Program-made: the position numbers and the translations under genes | Notes under the pieces: generated by a model | The model's database searches: none | What the model was told of the DNA's origin: nothing | Seen by the model: the letters and a program-made list of their open reading frames with translations, nothing else | Shown here: positions 33,376 to 45,337 of the stretch, one piece after another | How the letters are laid out: the number at the start of each line of letters is the position of its first letter | Numbering within the stretch: position 1 is the first letter of the stretch | Assembly (NCBI RefSeq): GCF_024323335.1 | Contig: NC_066581.1 | Location: forward strand, 437,776,281 to 437,840,280 | DNA length: 64,000 bases | Source of the DNA: Lathyrus oleraceus | Lineage: Eukaryota; Streptophyta; Magnoliopsida; Fabales; Fabaceae | Direction: 5' to 3'

Positions 33376-33930
33376 GTCAGAATACACCCATTCCTGCTGA
33401 TCGGGCAGCGGACCCCGGCTAACTCTGCGTAATGTGATCGGTCGTCGAAATTTAATTTGGTTTTAATTAAAAGAATTGATAATAATAATAATGTTTTTAT
33501 TATTGTCTTGTGGTGATTGGTTATGGCCTTAGTTTTCCTTTATTTTGTTTTGGGTTTTAAAATACGACCTGCGTGTCATGCCTCTCTTTTAATCTCTCAA
33601 TGTAACTTCTTTTCTCATCTCACTCCCTCGTATGTAAAACGAGTTTCTTTTATGTAATGTAATGTTATGAAGAAAGCAAAGAAGTCAATGCCAAAGAAGG
33701 ACAACCTTGAAGATCTGGCTTGGGGAAGCTTAGATCGTTATTAGGTTAGCTTAGGTTCTCTCATTGGCTTGGGAGAACAACTGCGCTAGGGGCCATAACT
33801 GTTTCATTATGTATGTATGTATGTTGATGCATGTGAATGTATGTTGATGCATGTGAGAGACGATTTATATGATAAATAAGCCGGTGAGATCAGAAAATTG
33901 CAATTCCCTCAAATTAAATATTAAGTTTAT

Positions 33931-34260
33931 GCTTTCCAAGTTTTAACACTCATCAAGACTAGTATCGGATAATGTAGGTTTCGCCTACGCGAGATGCATG
34001 TTCTATATTAGTAAGGTGCGATGGGATAATTGTAATATCCAACTGTTAAAACAATGGGTCAAACTTAAATAAACAAATTATAATAATATTATATATGTTT
34101 GCTTTCCAAGTTTTAGCACTCATCAAGACTAGTATCGGATAATGTAGGTTTCGCCTACGCAAGGTGCATGTTCTGTATTAGTAAGGTGCGATGGGATAAT
34201 TGTAATATCCAATTGCTAAAACGATGGGTCAAACTTAATTATAATAATATTATATATGTC
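33931..34260 (+). repeat. Tandem duplication of ~170 bp in Copia leader
   Basis: Two copies starting GCTTTCCAAGTTTTA (33931 and 34101) are nearly identical through GTAGGTTTCGCCTACGC and GGTGCGATGGGATAATTG. They lie upstream of gag. TTTCGCCTACGC recurs as CCGCCTACGCGG near 34390. Confidence 0.9.
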
Positions 34261-34582
34261 TAGAAGCAAGAGTTGGGAATAATCCATATGATGGATTGGA
34301 ATAAGGAGTTATTCACCCAACTGAAATTTTCGAGAGTTGTATGAGATGCAATTGGAAGGAGTTCCTACCTAAATAACCTAGTTTTGTGTAATCCGCCTAC
34401 GCGGACTTAGAACGAAGTGAAATATGGATCTCGACCCACTAGAAAATCTTCCAACGGGATTTTCCGAATCAAATGATGAGGGTCATTTGTTTTGAGTAAA
34501 ATAGTGGGAGCATATTTAATTAAAGGCCTAATTAAATATGTCAATGATACTTATATTTTCATTAATCCTTATGTAGATTATC

Positions 34583-35431
34583 ATGACAACAAACACCTCT
34601 AACAACATCTTGCGATCAATCCTTGACAAAGAGAAATTGTCTGGGACAAATTTTCTGGATTGGCACCGAAACCTGAGGATTATCCTCAAACATGATAAAA
34701 AGTTGTATGTCTTGGAGAAACTTGTTCCTGAAGAGGAACCTCCTAGTTCTGCACCTAAGGAAGAAAGAGATGCTTATAAGAAGCATGTTGATGATGCCAA
34801 TGAAACAGCTTGTCTCATGCTAGCTACCATGAACTCAGAATTGCAAAAGCAACATGAGAACATGGCAGCGTTCAATATGATCGAACACCTTAAAATGCTC
34901 TATCAAGAGCAAGCAAGGCATGAAAGGTTTGAAGTTTCAAAAGCCCTTTTTCAAGGCAAGTTAGCTGAGGGAGCCCCTGTAGGTCCCCATGTGCTCAAGA
35001 TGATTGGGTATGTGGAAAACCTTGAGAGATTAGGTTTTCCCCTCGGAAAGGAACTTGCGACTGATTTAATCTTGCAATCGTTGCCAGATGGATTCAGTCA
35101 ATTTGTCCTAAATTTCAATTTGAATGATATGGACAAATCTCTTCCTGAACTGCTAACCATGTTAAGAACTGCTAAGCAGAATCTGAAGTCGAAAGGGAAG
35201 TCCATTCTGATGATCAGAAATAGAAAGAGACAGAACAAAAGGCCCACCAAGTAGGGTGATAAAGGGAAAGGCAAGGAAGTTGCCAAACCAAAACCCATTG
35301 TTGCTGCTTTGAAGCCTAGTGGAGGCATAGTAAAAGAAGGCACCTGCTTCCATTGCGGTAAGATCGGACACTGGAAGAGAAACTGCCCAAAGTACCTGGA
35401 AGATAAGAAGAATGGAGTAGAGACTTCAACT
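34583..35431 (+). pseudogene. Copia gag, with in-frame stop
   Basis: The start ATG follows ATTATC and opens a long frame. The first 223 residues are the Copia gag core (SGTNFLDWHRNLRIILKHDK near residue 20, the usual gag entry). A TAG at 35252 interrupts; the same frame then continues to a zinc knuckle CFHCGKIGHWKRNC (35345-35386, C-x2-C-x4-H-x4-C). It would form the capsid and bind RNA. Apart from the single stop, this frame is well kept. Confidence 0.92.
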
Positions 35432-35620
35432 TCAGGTATTTTTGTTATTGAAAATAATTTATCTACTTCTGCATCATGGGTATTAGATACTGGATGCGGT
35501 TCTCACATTTGTACAAATGTGTAGGGACTAAAAGGGAGTAGAAATTTGGCAAAAGGTGAAGTTGACCTACGAGTTGGCAATGTAGCAAAGGTTGCTGCTT
35601 TAGCCGTATGAACTTATGTA
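35432..35620 (+). pseudogene. Copia protease, broken
   Basis: WVLDTGCGSHIC has the aspartic protease triad DTG (35486-35494). TAG at 35522 and TGA at 35609 stop the frame, both in phase with gag and integrase. The downstream part of the protease is readable only through the stops. Confidence 0.85.
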
Positions 35621-36526
35621 TTGACTTTACCTAGTGGTTTAATAATTCAGTTAGAGAACTGTTATTATGTACCTGCAATTAGCAGGAATATTATTTCCGT
35701 TTCTTGTTTGGACAAGTTTGGTTTTTCATTTATAATAAAGAACAATTGTTGCTCAATTTATTTGAATGATATATTCTATGCTACTGCACAAATGAACAAT
35801 GGACTATATGTCCTTGATCTTGAAATGCCTATTTATAACATTAATACTAAAAGGATGAAACCTAATGAGTTAAATCCAACTTACCTTTGGTATTGTCGAT
35901 TAGGCCACATAAATGAGGAACGCATTCCCAAACTCCATAAAGATGGACTATTGGACTCTTTTGATTATGAATCATATGAGACATGCAAATCTTGTTTAAT
36001 TGGAAAGATGACAAAGTCTCCACTCACAGGAAAAGATGAAAGAGCTAATGATCTTTTGGCCCTCATACATACTGATGTATGTGGACCACTGAACATACCA
36101 GCCAGAGGAGGTTTTCAATACTTCATCACATTTACTGATGATTTCAGTAGATATGGTTATGTGTAGTTAATGAAACACAAATCAGAGTCCTTTGAAAAGT
36201 TCAAGGAATCCAAGAATGAAGTACAAAACCAACTAGGTAAGAATATTAAAACTCTTCGATCAGATCGAGGTGGTGAATATTTAAAGCCTAGAGTTTGATG
36301 ACCATCTGAAAGAGTGTGGGATCCTATCCCAACTTAGTCCTCCTGGAACACCCCAATGGAATGGTGTATCTGAGAGAAGAAATCGAACCCTGTTAGACAT
36401 GGTCCGATCCATGATGAGTCACGCCGATCTTCCAAACTCGTTTTGGGGACATGCACTATTGACAACAGCTTACACACTTAACCGTGTCCCATCCAAAAAG
36501 GTTGAGAAGACACCATATGAGATATG
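35621..36526 (+). pseudogene. Copia integrase, N-terminal and core part, broken
   Basis: The GAG-pre-integrase zinc region has WYCRLGHINEERI and CKSCLIGKM, then the core with HTDVCGPL (first Asp) and FTDDFSRYGYV. TAG at 36164 stops the frame. The next part has SDRGGEY (second Asp) and, after a frameshift near 36290, the TPQWNGVSERRN region (Glu). The catalytic residues are thus kept across frames. The gene is split at 36527 inside a Trp codon by a solo LTR and resumes at 42850. Confidence 0.88.
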
Positions 36527-36748
36527 TGTAGCGGTGTATTCGTCGCTATATGATCTATCGATTAAATCATAAGCTAAGAGATACATTGAAAAATTCGAGT
36601 CGCCACCGCACTTTTATTTATCCAAAGGACTGGCTAAAAAGCGAACAAAAGCCTAAGAAGTTTTACACGTAGAAAACTAATAAAAAGATCAGAGATTCTG
36701 GGTAAGGGGTAAATTACGCAATGGGAAGGTGTTAGGCACCCACTACGT

Positions 36749-36931
36749 CCTAGGTACTCCTAGGGAGCTATTTTCACACTTGTTATGCTAAATTGTTATT
36801 TGTTATGACAAAAATATTGTGCAAACATGATTGGGATGATGAGAAAAGAATATACAAGTTTTATTGGGTTTGAACGGATGAACCCGTTGCCTACGTACCT
36901 TCCATCAAAGGTAAGGATCAAAACGCCGTAG
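36749..36931 (-). other. H1 and H2 hairpins, reverse Ogre solo LTR
   Basis: On the minus strand, H2 (36749-36764) is CCTAGG-AGTA-CCTAGG. H1 (36891-36931) has outer CTACG/CGTAG and inner CCTTACC/GGAAGG with one bulge. The spacing and order match the other LTRs. Confidence 0.68.
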
Positions 36932-37539
36932 TTCGGCTAAAAGATTTCCAAAAGTTGGTGGATTCAGTTTTAAAAACACAAGCACTGAGGCTTTTCATTA
37001 TCAATGGGAGAACACTCGACCAAGAACAACATCCACCATGTGAGGATAGCTTCGACGCACTAGAGGGGTTAACCCTGTTTTCAGTACGGAAGACTTATAG
37101 TCGACTCACTAAGGATAGGCAAGATTTACATCAACCACAAAGATAATTGAAGCCTATGGCTAATGCGTGAAAAGATTAATGGACAAAGCCAAAACAAGTG
37201 AATGAGTGAAGCTAATTGATTGTGATTATGAAAATGAAGTCAAAGTATGATTAGGATTGATTCAAAGAAGTATTATGAAAATGAGTTTGAAAAAAAGTCA
37301 AGGACTTGGGGTCCAGGTTTTTAATTTGAAAACATGAATATGTTTGCACAACACTTATGTCAAGTTTAAGAGATAAAGTGTGAAAAGTCTAGGACATAAT
37401 GAATGATGAATGGATGAGGATGGAAAGTAAAACTTCTTAGGAGGTTCACTTCTTGAGATCATATGGAAGATGATTCAAGTGTGTCCTTTGGAATGCAATG
37501 GATAATAGAAAACAAACAAAGATGAAATCCAAAAGGCGG

Positions 37540-38145
37540 ATATCGGATGCCAATCACTGGGCTTATACCAATCTCCTAAAATAAAACCGGATATCAGATG
37601 CCACTCAATGGACTTACACTAATCTCCACAGAAGAAAACAAGAAATGGGATATGAAATGTGGAAGTCAACTGCCAATCTGTCTGGACTTAGGTTAACCCC
37701 ACACATATGATCATAGGAATACCAATGCCTCATTGCAGGGACTTACAAGGATTCTCACATACAAGAACAATGCAACATGGGATGATGAGAAAGCAAAAGC
37801 CAACTTGCAGGGACTTACAATTGCAATTTCTCATACAATCAAACAAATCAACTTATGATCACAGGAGAACAGATGCCAACTTGCAGGGACTTATAGCTGT
37901 ATCCTCACATAGACAAAGCAAAACATGGATGTAAGATGCCAATCTGTCTGGGCTTACTCTAACATACATAGTATGATCCTAGGATAACAAACGCCAACTT
38001 GCAGGGACTTACAGTTGTATCCTCACATACAAACAAACGAAGCAATGAGCAGAGATAAGATGAGTGGCCAAGGTGATGGTCTTATACTCACTTCCATGTC
38101 ATAGGAGCAATGGCCAAAAGAGATGGACTTACAATTGTCCTCAAT
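37540..38145 (-). repeat. Short-unit repeats in reverse Ogre solo LTR
   Basis: About ten units of 45-80 bp share GCCAACTTGCAGGGACTTAC or GCCAATCTGTCTGGGCTTA. They are the reverse counterpart of the GTAAGTCC...TTGGCA units in the forward LTRs (2491-2712 and 61600-61795) but with a different middle. Confidence 0.8.
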
Positions 38146-41100
38146 GGGGAAACAACAATGATAGCACACAAGCAAATGAGATGATGGTGCATTGATGAAC
38201 AATTAATGATGATAATGAATGCATAACATATAAGCAAACATGTGTGTAGCAGACAATCAATCAATGAATAGCAAACAGCACACTCTATAGCTAAACAATG
38301 GGGGGCTCACACAAGAGGGTTTGACTTTGAAAGTCCACTGTAATAGGTGAAGGTCGCTCTTAACCTGGCCATTGAGGGGGCTCAGGTGAAGCAGATGAAA
38401 AGGAGATGAGGGGTGTGCCTCATTGCTTCTATCTCAGATCAGAGAGAGCATAAAAGAAAGTGTGGGAGTTCAGAAAGTAGGAACTCTCTCCACATTATTG
38501 ACTCGATTAGATCTTGGGTATTTATCTCAATGCTTCAACCATGTAATGGGAGCAAAGAGAGGACACACTGAATAGTGGGGGATAGATTGCTTATCCCTAC
38601 CTTCCACCCATTGCCTTACTTGAAGGACTTTTCCTGCTTGGGACAAATTTAAACAAACACAGGCATTGCCTCTTAAGGAGGGCTTCAGACAGTTTGCCCG
38701 GTCAAATAACAGACCGGGTCTCCAGACTACATGAAGAAGAAGTATTTATACCTCAAAGCAAATGCTAAAAAGCAAAGCAAGCAAACAAGTTCAAAGAACT
38801 TAGGCAACTAAAGTACCTGAAAAAGTCAAACTTATTAGTAAACAAGTCAACAGTTCAAAATCAAAAGGAAATAACCCAATAGTCAACCACAGAGGGACCA
38901 ATTGTGCAAGGCACAAAGACTCAAGTATGTGAGTCACACCTACAAAACAAAGGTTAGCACAATATAATTCAACTCAATCAAATTTGAAAGGTCTTTGAAG
39001 CATTGGTGCTTAACCTGAAACAACAGCTCAATTGTAAGCTCAGAAGACCACTAGGACTAGCCTAGGGTCAAAGGTGAAAGAAAAAAAAGTCAAACAGCAA
39101 AGGAAAGTCAACCCAATCCAAGTCTAAACATTCAAGAAGCATTCTCAATTGGATTCATAATTATATCATGTATCATTGTCATTTCATATGCAAAAGGGTG
39201 CAAAGCATGGCCATAAGAAGCACAAAGAAGTCAACAGAATGACTTGCATCAAAAGTCAACTCAAACATTTTCAAAAATCATGAAATAAATTACACTCAAT
39301 CCTAACATCTAGCATGGTATACATGTAAAATTTCATGGCATTTGGATGAGAGGAAGGCAGTCAAGTAAAATCATGAAGTCAAACCAAATTCAAGTAAGCA
39401 TGATGAAAGTCAACAATCATGGGTCAACTTCAAAAATCATATCAATTTGAAAACAGAAGAGAAATGAATGAGATTAACACCAATGCAAAGCTCAAGATGT
39501 CTAGTTATCACATATGAAATTTCATGGTCATACAATAAGATTTGAGAATTTCACAAAAGATTTGGCAATGTGTATCACATAAAGTCAACAAATGACTAAG
39601 CATGAAAGAAAATTCTCAAATAAATTGGAAACAGAACAATTAATTCCAGGAAAATTCATACACAAACTAGACATGTGAGGGATCATTCATGCAAAATTTG
39701 GGGTCATTTGGATGTAAGGAAGCATGTGAACAAAAATTGGGAAAATGCATGTTCATGTTGTGACACCAAATGCAACACATAACTTCAAAAAATTGTAACT
39801 CACCAACCACATATGAGAAATGTATAAACTCTACATGGAAACAAAGGTCAATGTGTCTAGTTTTACCACAAAAAGTTTCAAGCTCATTGGATATAACATG
39901 AGTATTTCACAATTGAAATGGCACAATGTATCATTTTGGCATACATGTTGGGAAATCAATTATCATTAAAAATCCAGACAATGGAAAATTAATTAAAAAT
40001 CACAATAAAATACTAGACACATTCATGAACATGAGGAAAAAATTTCATAATTTTTGGATGAAATGTGAAAGAGAAATTAATTGTGAAATTGGATGAAATT
40101 TGGATGCAAGCAAGATCAAATAGCATGGCAAGATAGAGTCAAAGTAAAGTCAACCGTGGCATATTTGTAATTACTGAAGCCACTAAGTAAAACGACCGTG
40201 CATTGGGGAAGAGAACGAAATGTTCTCATTGGCTCTCAGCCAATGGAACAGTACACGGCCAATGAACAACTTTTCTGGGTTTAAGAAAAACCCTAGGGTT
40301 TGGCCAACAGCAAGGCATCGTGTTATCATGTTCAAAAATCATCAAACTAAAATCAAACCAAGCAAAAAACACAACAGCATGGCATTATTAACATCAAGCA
40401 ACATCAACCAATCGACCAAGCAAACAATTAATCGTGGAAATTCTGGACAGGGTAGGTTGCAAACAGCAGCATGGTTTATGCAGCAACAATCAGTATGTAT
40501 CATGCATCTTCATGCTTTCATCATACACAACAGCAGGGCATTCATATTCAGTTTCATGATTCATCACCAACACGCGAAATCCAAACAGCATGGTAAATAG
40601 CAATTGCAGTGGAAATGGTTCAGGTGATCACAAACAACAACAACAGCCAACACTTATGCGTACATGAAACCATATTTCTGGGAAGGTACAAATGTTTTAA
40701 CACAACAGCATGCTTCATGTTCATCAACCAAGTTCATCATCAAAACAGAATTCGAATTGCATCAATCACAGAGCAGGGCAATTGAGAATGTTCTTCATGC
40801 AAAACACATCATAAAACAACAAACCAAACAATCATGAGAAATTCCTGGTGCATAGCTCTAGGGTTTAAACACAACAGCATACATTCATCACCATCATGAG
40901 TTCGAAAATTTCATGTGCCCAGAAATTAAAATTAACCATGCTAAAAGCATCATCAAACATCCATCAACACAAATCCATCAATGGTTTTCAGTATAACACA
41001 CTATAGAGTGAGATTCGAGCAAAAAACATTTGTGCACAAAACTTCAGGTCAGCATATCTTCAAAAATACACAGCCATTTTTACAAACTCATAGCTCAAAA

Positions 41101-41532
41101 TGATCAGCACAAGAAGACCTACATGATACATGGCATGGTTTAGACAAATAAGAAAGTCGAAAATCTTACTTGATTCGAAGAACTCGATGCTGCAGTGTTG
41201 TTTTGGTTGATTCGAGTGCAAACAGGTGCCCACAATGTTATGGAATGATGGAATCTTAAAGGAAACGAGCTCAGCAAGGCTTTGAAGCTTCCACAACTCA
41301 AACTGCCATTGGAGATGCTTGGAGAAAACAGGGTCTGAAGATGAAGTTCCAGCCAATATTTTATACTTGGAACCAACTCATAGTGATGATGGATGATGAA
41401 AGATGCAAGGGCTGCTTGAGTTTTCGAATGGTTTGTGCAGAAATCCTGCTTTGGCTAAAATGCAAGATGAGAGTGAGAGTGTTTTTGTGATGGTAGGCTG
41501 CAAAAACTAGGGTTCAAAATGAGCAGAAAAAT

Positions 41533-41544
41533 CCCTTATAAGGG
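41533..41544 (-). promoter_or_regulatory. TATA-like box of reverse Ogre solo LTR
   Basis: CCCTTATAAGGG, self-complementary, with a leader-like stretch on the minus strand after it (CTCACTCTCATC). The position, about 1.3 kb into the LTR, fits a promoter. Confidence 0.5.
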
Positions 41545-42844
41545 TCTGTTTAGCACTGCTAATCCAAATGGTAAGTTGGTTTAGTTAAGTGGGATCAAAA
41601 TGCAATTTTTGCTAATTGTGTACAAATGGAAATGGTGGTGCAAAGCTGTACGAGCTGGGCCTAAAAAACAGCAGAAAAAAGACATCCAATTTGCTGTTTT
41701 AAGTTGGCACATGAATTGCTAAACATTGCCTTGCTTATTGAAGTCATTTTGCACATTTTGTCCATTTTGCAATTTGGTCCATAATTGTAGTGTAATGGGG
41801 GTATGATCATGGTTTTGGAATTGGAACATGTCTCAAATTTGATATGAAAGCAATCTCAATTGGCAAAATGGTGAAAAAAGTTTTAATTCAAAAAGTCAAA
41901 GTTTGGTCAAACTTTGATTTTAAATGAAAAAGGTCCAAAAATGCCATTTTGAATGGTAGGGTTTTGATGAATGAAATTTATATTTTTGGAAAGAGGATGA
42001 AAAATGTGGTTTGTAGGAAAAAACCCCACCAAATTTGGCCTTATGGTTTGAGAGATATGGCCCTTTGAAGTTCAAAAATTGGTGAAAATGATTTGATCAT
42101 ATCTTGACAACCACACATGGGATTTGAGAGTTCTTGGACTTTTTGAAAATGGGAAGACAAGATCTTCAACTTTCATGTTGGGCAAAAATTCATTTGAAGC
42201 TTGTATCATGATGTAAGTTTAAGATCAAGAAGTTTCCATTTTTGGCAGTTGAAATTACGGGTCCACTTTCTATTTCTGGAAATTTTCTGATTGGCTTGAT
42301 TTTCTTCCATGATGAGGTTTAACATGATAGATGAGGCTTATACAAGCATGAATGAGCTCCTTCAGATCAAATCTATCCATCAGATCACTGATTAAATCAA
42401 CTGTTGACCAAGTTTGACTTTTCTAGGGTTTTGCACTGACTGAACCTCTTCTGATGAATTCCAAACCCTAATTCCCTGAGAACTTGACTTCAAATGATGT
42501 CCCAAGATATATGAGCTCTTGATTGTTGATCATGGTGCCCAAATTCTGCAAGAATGGCCACCATCCATTGCTTTGACTGACTGTTGACTGTCTTTGACCT
42601 AATTGCTGATGATTGCTTCAACTGCAAGCAACAAGGTTAGACTGACAATATTTTTGTACTTTTTGGTTAGTAAACATATGAAAGCAAAGATATACAAATG
42701 CAAGGTATGCTTGGTGATCAAGAAATCAACCCACAAGGCAACCTACCCACTAGGAGGGGACAAAGGCATGCAATGATCCTTGAGGTTATGATATGAATGA
42801 TATGGGCCATGAGGGATCTTAGGGCCCAAAATTGGGGTCTTACA

Positions 42845-43250
42845 ATATGGAGTGGTAAGAAACCACATATGTCTTACATGAAGATTTGGGGTTGCGAAGT
42901 TTATGTGAAACGACAAATTTCAACTAAGCTTGAGCCCAAATCTGACAAATGCTTATTTGTGGGGTATCCTAAAGAAACAAGAGGGTATTACTTCTACAAT
43001 CCTTCTGGGGGCAAAGTGTTTGTCGCTCGAACTGGAGTTTTCCTAGAAAAGGATTTTATTTCCAAAGGAATCAGTGGGAGGAAAGTAGAGCTTGAAGAAA
43101 TTCAAGAATCACAAAGCATTGATACACCTATGGAGGAATTAGAGCAGGAAACACAAATAGTTGTGTAAGAGCAACCTGCTAAAGTAGAACAAGACCAACG
43201 TAGGTCAGGCAGGATACGTCACCTACCTGAGAGATATTGATATCTCATAA
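42845..43250 (+). pseudogene. Copia integrase C-terminal part
   Basis: It resumes the integrase frame after the solo LTR: the SGKKPHMSYMKIWGC block, CLFVGYPKETRGYYFYNP and the usual integrase tail ending RSGRIRHLPERY (about 43200-43236). TAA at 43168 and TGA at 43237 break the frame. Confidence 0.85.
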
Positions 43251-43979
43251 CTGATCAAGGTGATGTATTACTCATGGATCAAGTACGAACATGAGCCCTG
43301 TGTCTACAAGAAGGTTAGTGGGAGCATGATCGTTTTCCTGGTATTATATGTAGATGACATATTACTCATTGGAAACGATATCCCTACCCTGCAACAAGTA
43401 AAGTCTTGGTTGGGGAAATGTTTTTCTATGAAGGACCTAGGTGAAGCAGCCTATATATTAGGAATCAGAATCTATAGAGATAGATCATAAAACTGCTTGG
43501 CTTAAGTCAGAGTACATAGACAAAGTGCTGAGACGCTTTAATATGAATGATTCCAATGGTTATGTGTTTTGCTTAAATGGTGGCGCTGTGAGCTAGAAAA
43601 GTTCAAAGCAAGATACAGTTACTGATTCTACAACCGAGGCCGAGTATATTGCTTCCTCAAGTGCAGCAAAGGAAGTTGTTTGGATCAAAAGTTCCTTAGT
43701 GAACTTGGCATAGTTCCTGGCATTGTGGATCCCGTTGGTCTCTATTATGAGGTGCTATCGCACAAGCTAAGGAGCCTAGATCTCACCAACGATCCAAACA
43801 GATACTTGGGCATTATCACCTCACATGAGAGATAATAGATAGAGGAGATGTGAAAATATGTAGAGTACCAACACTTGATAATATTGCTAACCCACTGACA
43901 AAGCCTCTTGCGCAGCAGAAGCATGATGGCCATACTAGATCAATGGGCATTAGGGGTATGCCTGATTGGCTCTAGTGCT
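43251..43979 (+). pseudogene. Copia RT/RNase H remnant with large deletions
   Basis: Only the catalytic end of RT is left (43260-43490): EPCVYKK, then LVLYVDDILLIGND with YVDD kept. Most of the RT finger and palm normally found between the LLMDQ stretch and EPCVYKK is deleted at about 43275. A second deletion near 43550 joins RRFNMNDSN to GYVFCLNGGAVS of RNase H. RNase H keeps DSTTEAEYIA and VDPVGLY-type blocks, then stops. No RT activity is possible from this copy. Confidence 0.88.
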
Positions 43980-43989
43980 AGTGGGAGAT
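43980..43989 (+). promoter_or_regulatory. Copia polypurine tract
   Basis: AGTGGGAGAT directly before the 3' LTR start TGTTGG at 43990; standard position and composition. Confidence 0.9.
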
Positions 43990-45091
43990 TGTTGGTATAA
44001 GCCCTAGAGGTCAATACTTTTGGTACTTGTATCGAATTATTTATTAATAATAAAAGGCTTTTTCTTTATTATGTTTGTTTAATAAAGTCCCTGGAATAGA
44101 TAGTCCGTTTAATGTATCAAGTGTGACTTAATCATGAGAGCACATTAAACATAAGGACATTATTCTTAAAGTATCCGTAGTCAAGCTTTATTGTGAAGTG
44201 GGATAACATTAGAGCATGAAGACTATTATGTTTATAGACTGATGATCACATCTCATGGATCATGGATAAGGAGTTATCAAGTCTTAAACATAGGTATGAA
44301 TATTAAGAGTAATATTTATACTGGATTGACCCACTATGAGAATACTATATAGAATGTTATGCAAAGTGTCATAAGTTATTCTCATGGTGATAATCGTGTA
44401 TACCACTCTTCGACCTGAAACCACTATGGACCATAGATGTAGAGTCGAGTGCTTTATTGCTGATCCAACGTTGTCCGTAACTGGATAACCATAAAGACAG
44501 TTGATGGGTACTCCACGAAACATGCTGAGGGACATGAGTGACCTAGATGGAATTTGCCCATCCTGCATAATAGGATAAATGTCTATGGGCCCAATATTGA
44601 ACTAGACAAGGATGTCACGGTCTATACCTTATGTTCAATATAGACATAAGGGCAAAAGGGTAATTATACACATAATTATTATCACAAAAGGACTTGTCAG
44701 ATCACATGACATTTTCGTGTCTTGGGTAGCAGTGATGTGTTGCTAGATACCGCTCACTATTTATTATGTTAAATACGTGATTTAATATAATTGCCAACGC
44801 CACGAAAACCTATAGGGTCACACACAAAGGACAGATTGATGAGAGATAGAGTAATTAAGGAATACTGTAATGTACGGTTTCCTTAAGTGAATTATAGAAC
44901 ATCGTAAGGTACGGTTTACTTAAGTAGAATACGAAATATGGTAAGGTACCACACACTTAAGTGATTTTGGCATATTATAAGATATGGGCCATATACACTT
45001 GAGTGGGCTTTTTAGCTTGCAGCCCACACAAGTGGTTCTATAAATAGAACCCTTGTGTAGAAGCATTGTAACAGACTTGCAATTTTGTTTT

Positions 45092-45137
<46 letters not shown>

Positions 45138-45337
45138 TTAAAGCCTTCATTCATAGCAGCTAGCACTGAGATTGAAGGAATCCGTTCGTGTGGATTGAGT
45201 AGAGGCGTTGTCATCGTTCAAAGTTCGTGATCGCCACAAGAGGTAACGATTCTATCACTGATCATGCCCATTCGTAAGGATCACTAAATGGAGAAATTTT
45301 TAAATTCCGCTGCAACTTGGACCGCAATTCTCCTTCA
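43990..45337 (+). mobile_element. Copia 3' LTR
   Basis: 1348 bp, ends CTCCTTCA, followed by GCCCA. TATA box CTATAAATAG at 45038-45047; TC/AC microsatellite at 45091-45137. It differs from the 5' LTR at about 25 positions by eye. Confidence 0.95.

Larger units (their letters stand above)
36527..42844 (-). mobile_element. Ogre-type solo LTR, 6.3 kb, reverse, target repeat ATATG
   Basis: On the minus strand it starts TGTAAGACCCCAATTTT and ends ACACCGCTACA, the same ends as the solo LTR at 57824-62824. ATATG flanks both sides (36522-36526 and 42845-42849). There is no internal region or coding sequence. It contains one H1 and one H2 hairpin, about ten short repeat units and a TATA-like box. 38150-41500 and 41545-42800 are non-coding LTR sequence rich in AGTCAAC and GTCAAAG. 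Confidence 0.93.
31335..45337 (+). mobile_element. Ty1/Copia element with nested Ogre solo LTR
   Basis: Complete boundaries: LTRs 31335-32678 and 43990-45337, target repeat GCCCA at 31330-31334 and 45338-45342, tRNA-Met-type primer site, polypurine tract. The interior holds gag, protease, integrase, and RT/RNase H remnants in Copia order (integrase before RT). A 6.3-kb reverse Ogre solo LTR lies in the integrase gene. About 25 differences seen by eye between the LTRs (roughly 98% identity) suggest a fairly recent insertion, yet the coding region is badly broken. Confidence 0.94.

Noticed and set aside
40220..40600. 126-codon frame in the reverse Ogre solo LTR
   Set aside because: Low-complexity product, no homologous frame in the other LTR copy, and it lies in U5/leader-like LTR sequence read backwards.
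36527..42844. Complete reverse Ogre element rather than a solo LTR
   Set aside because: No primer site, no polypurine tract, no coding sequence, and the span aligns end to end with a single LTR.
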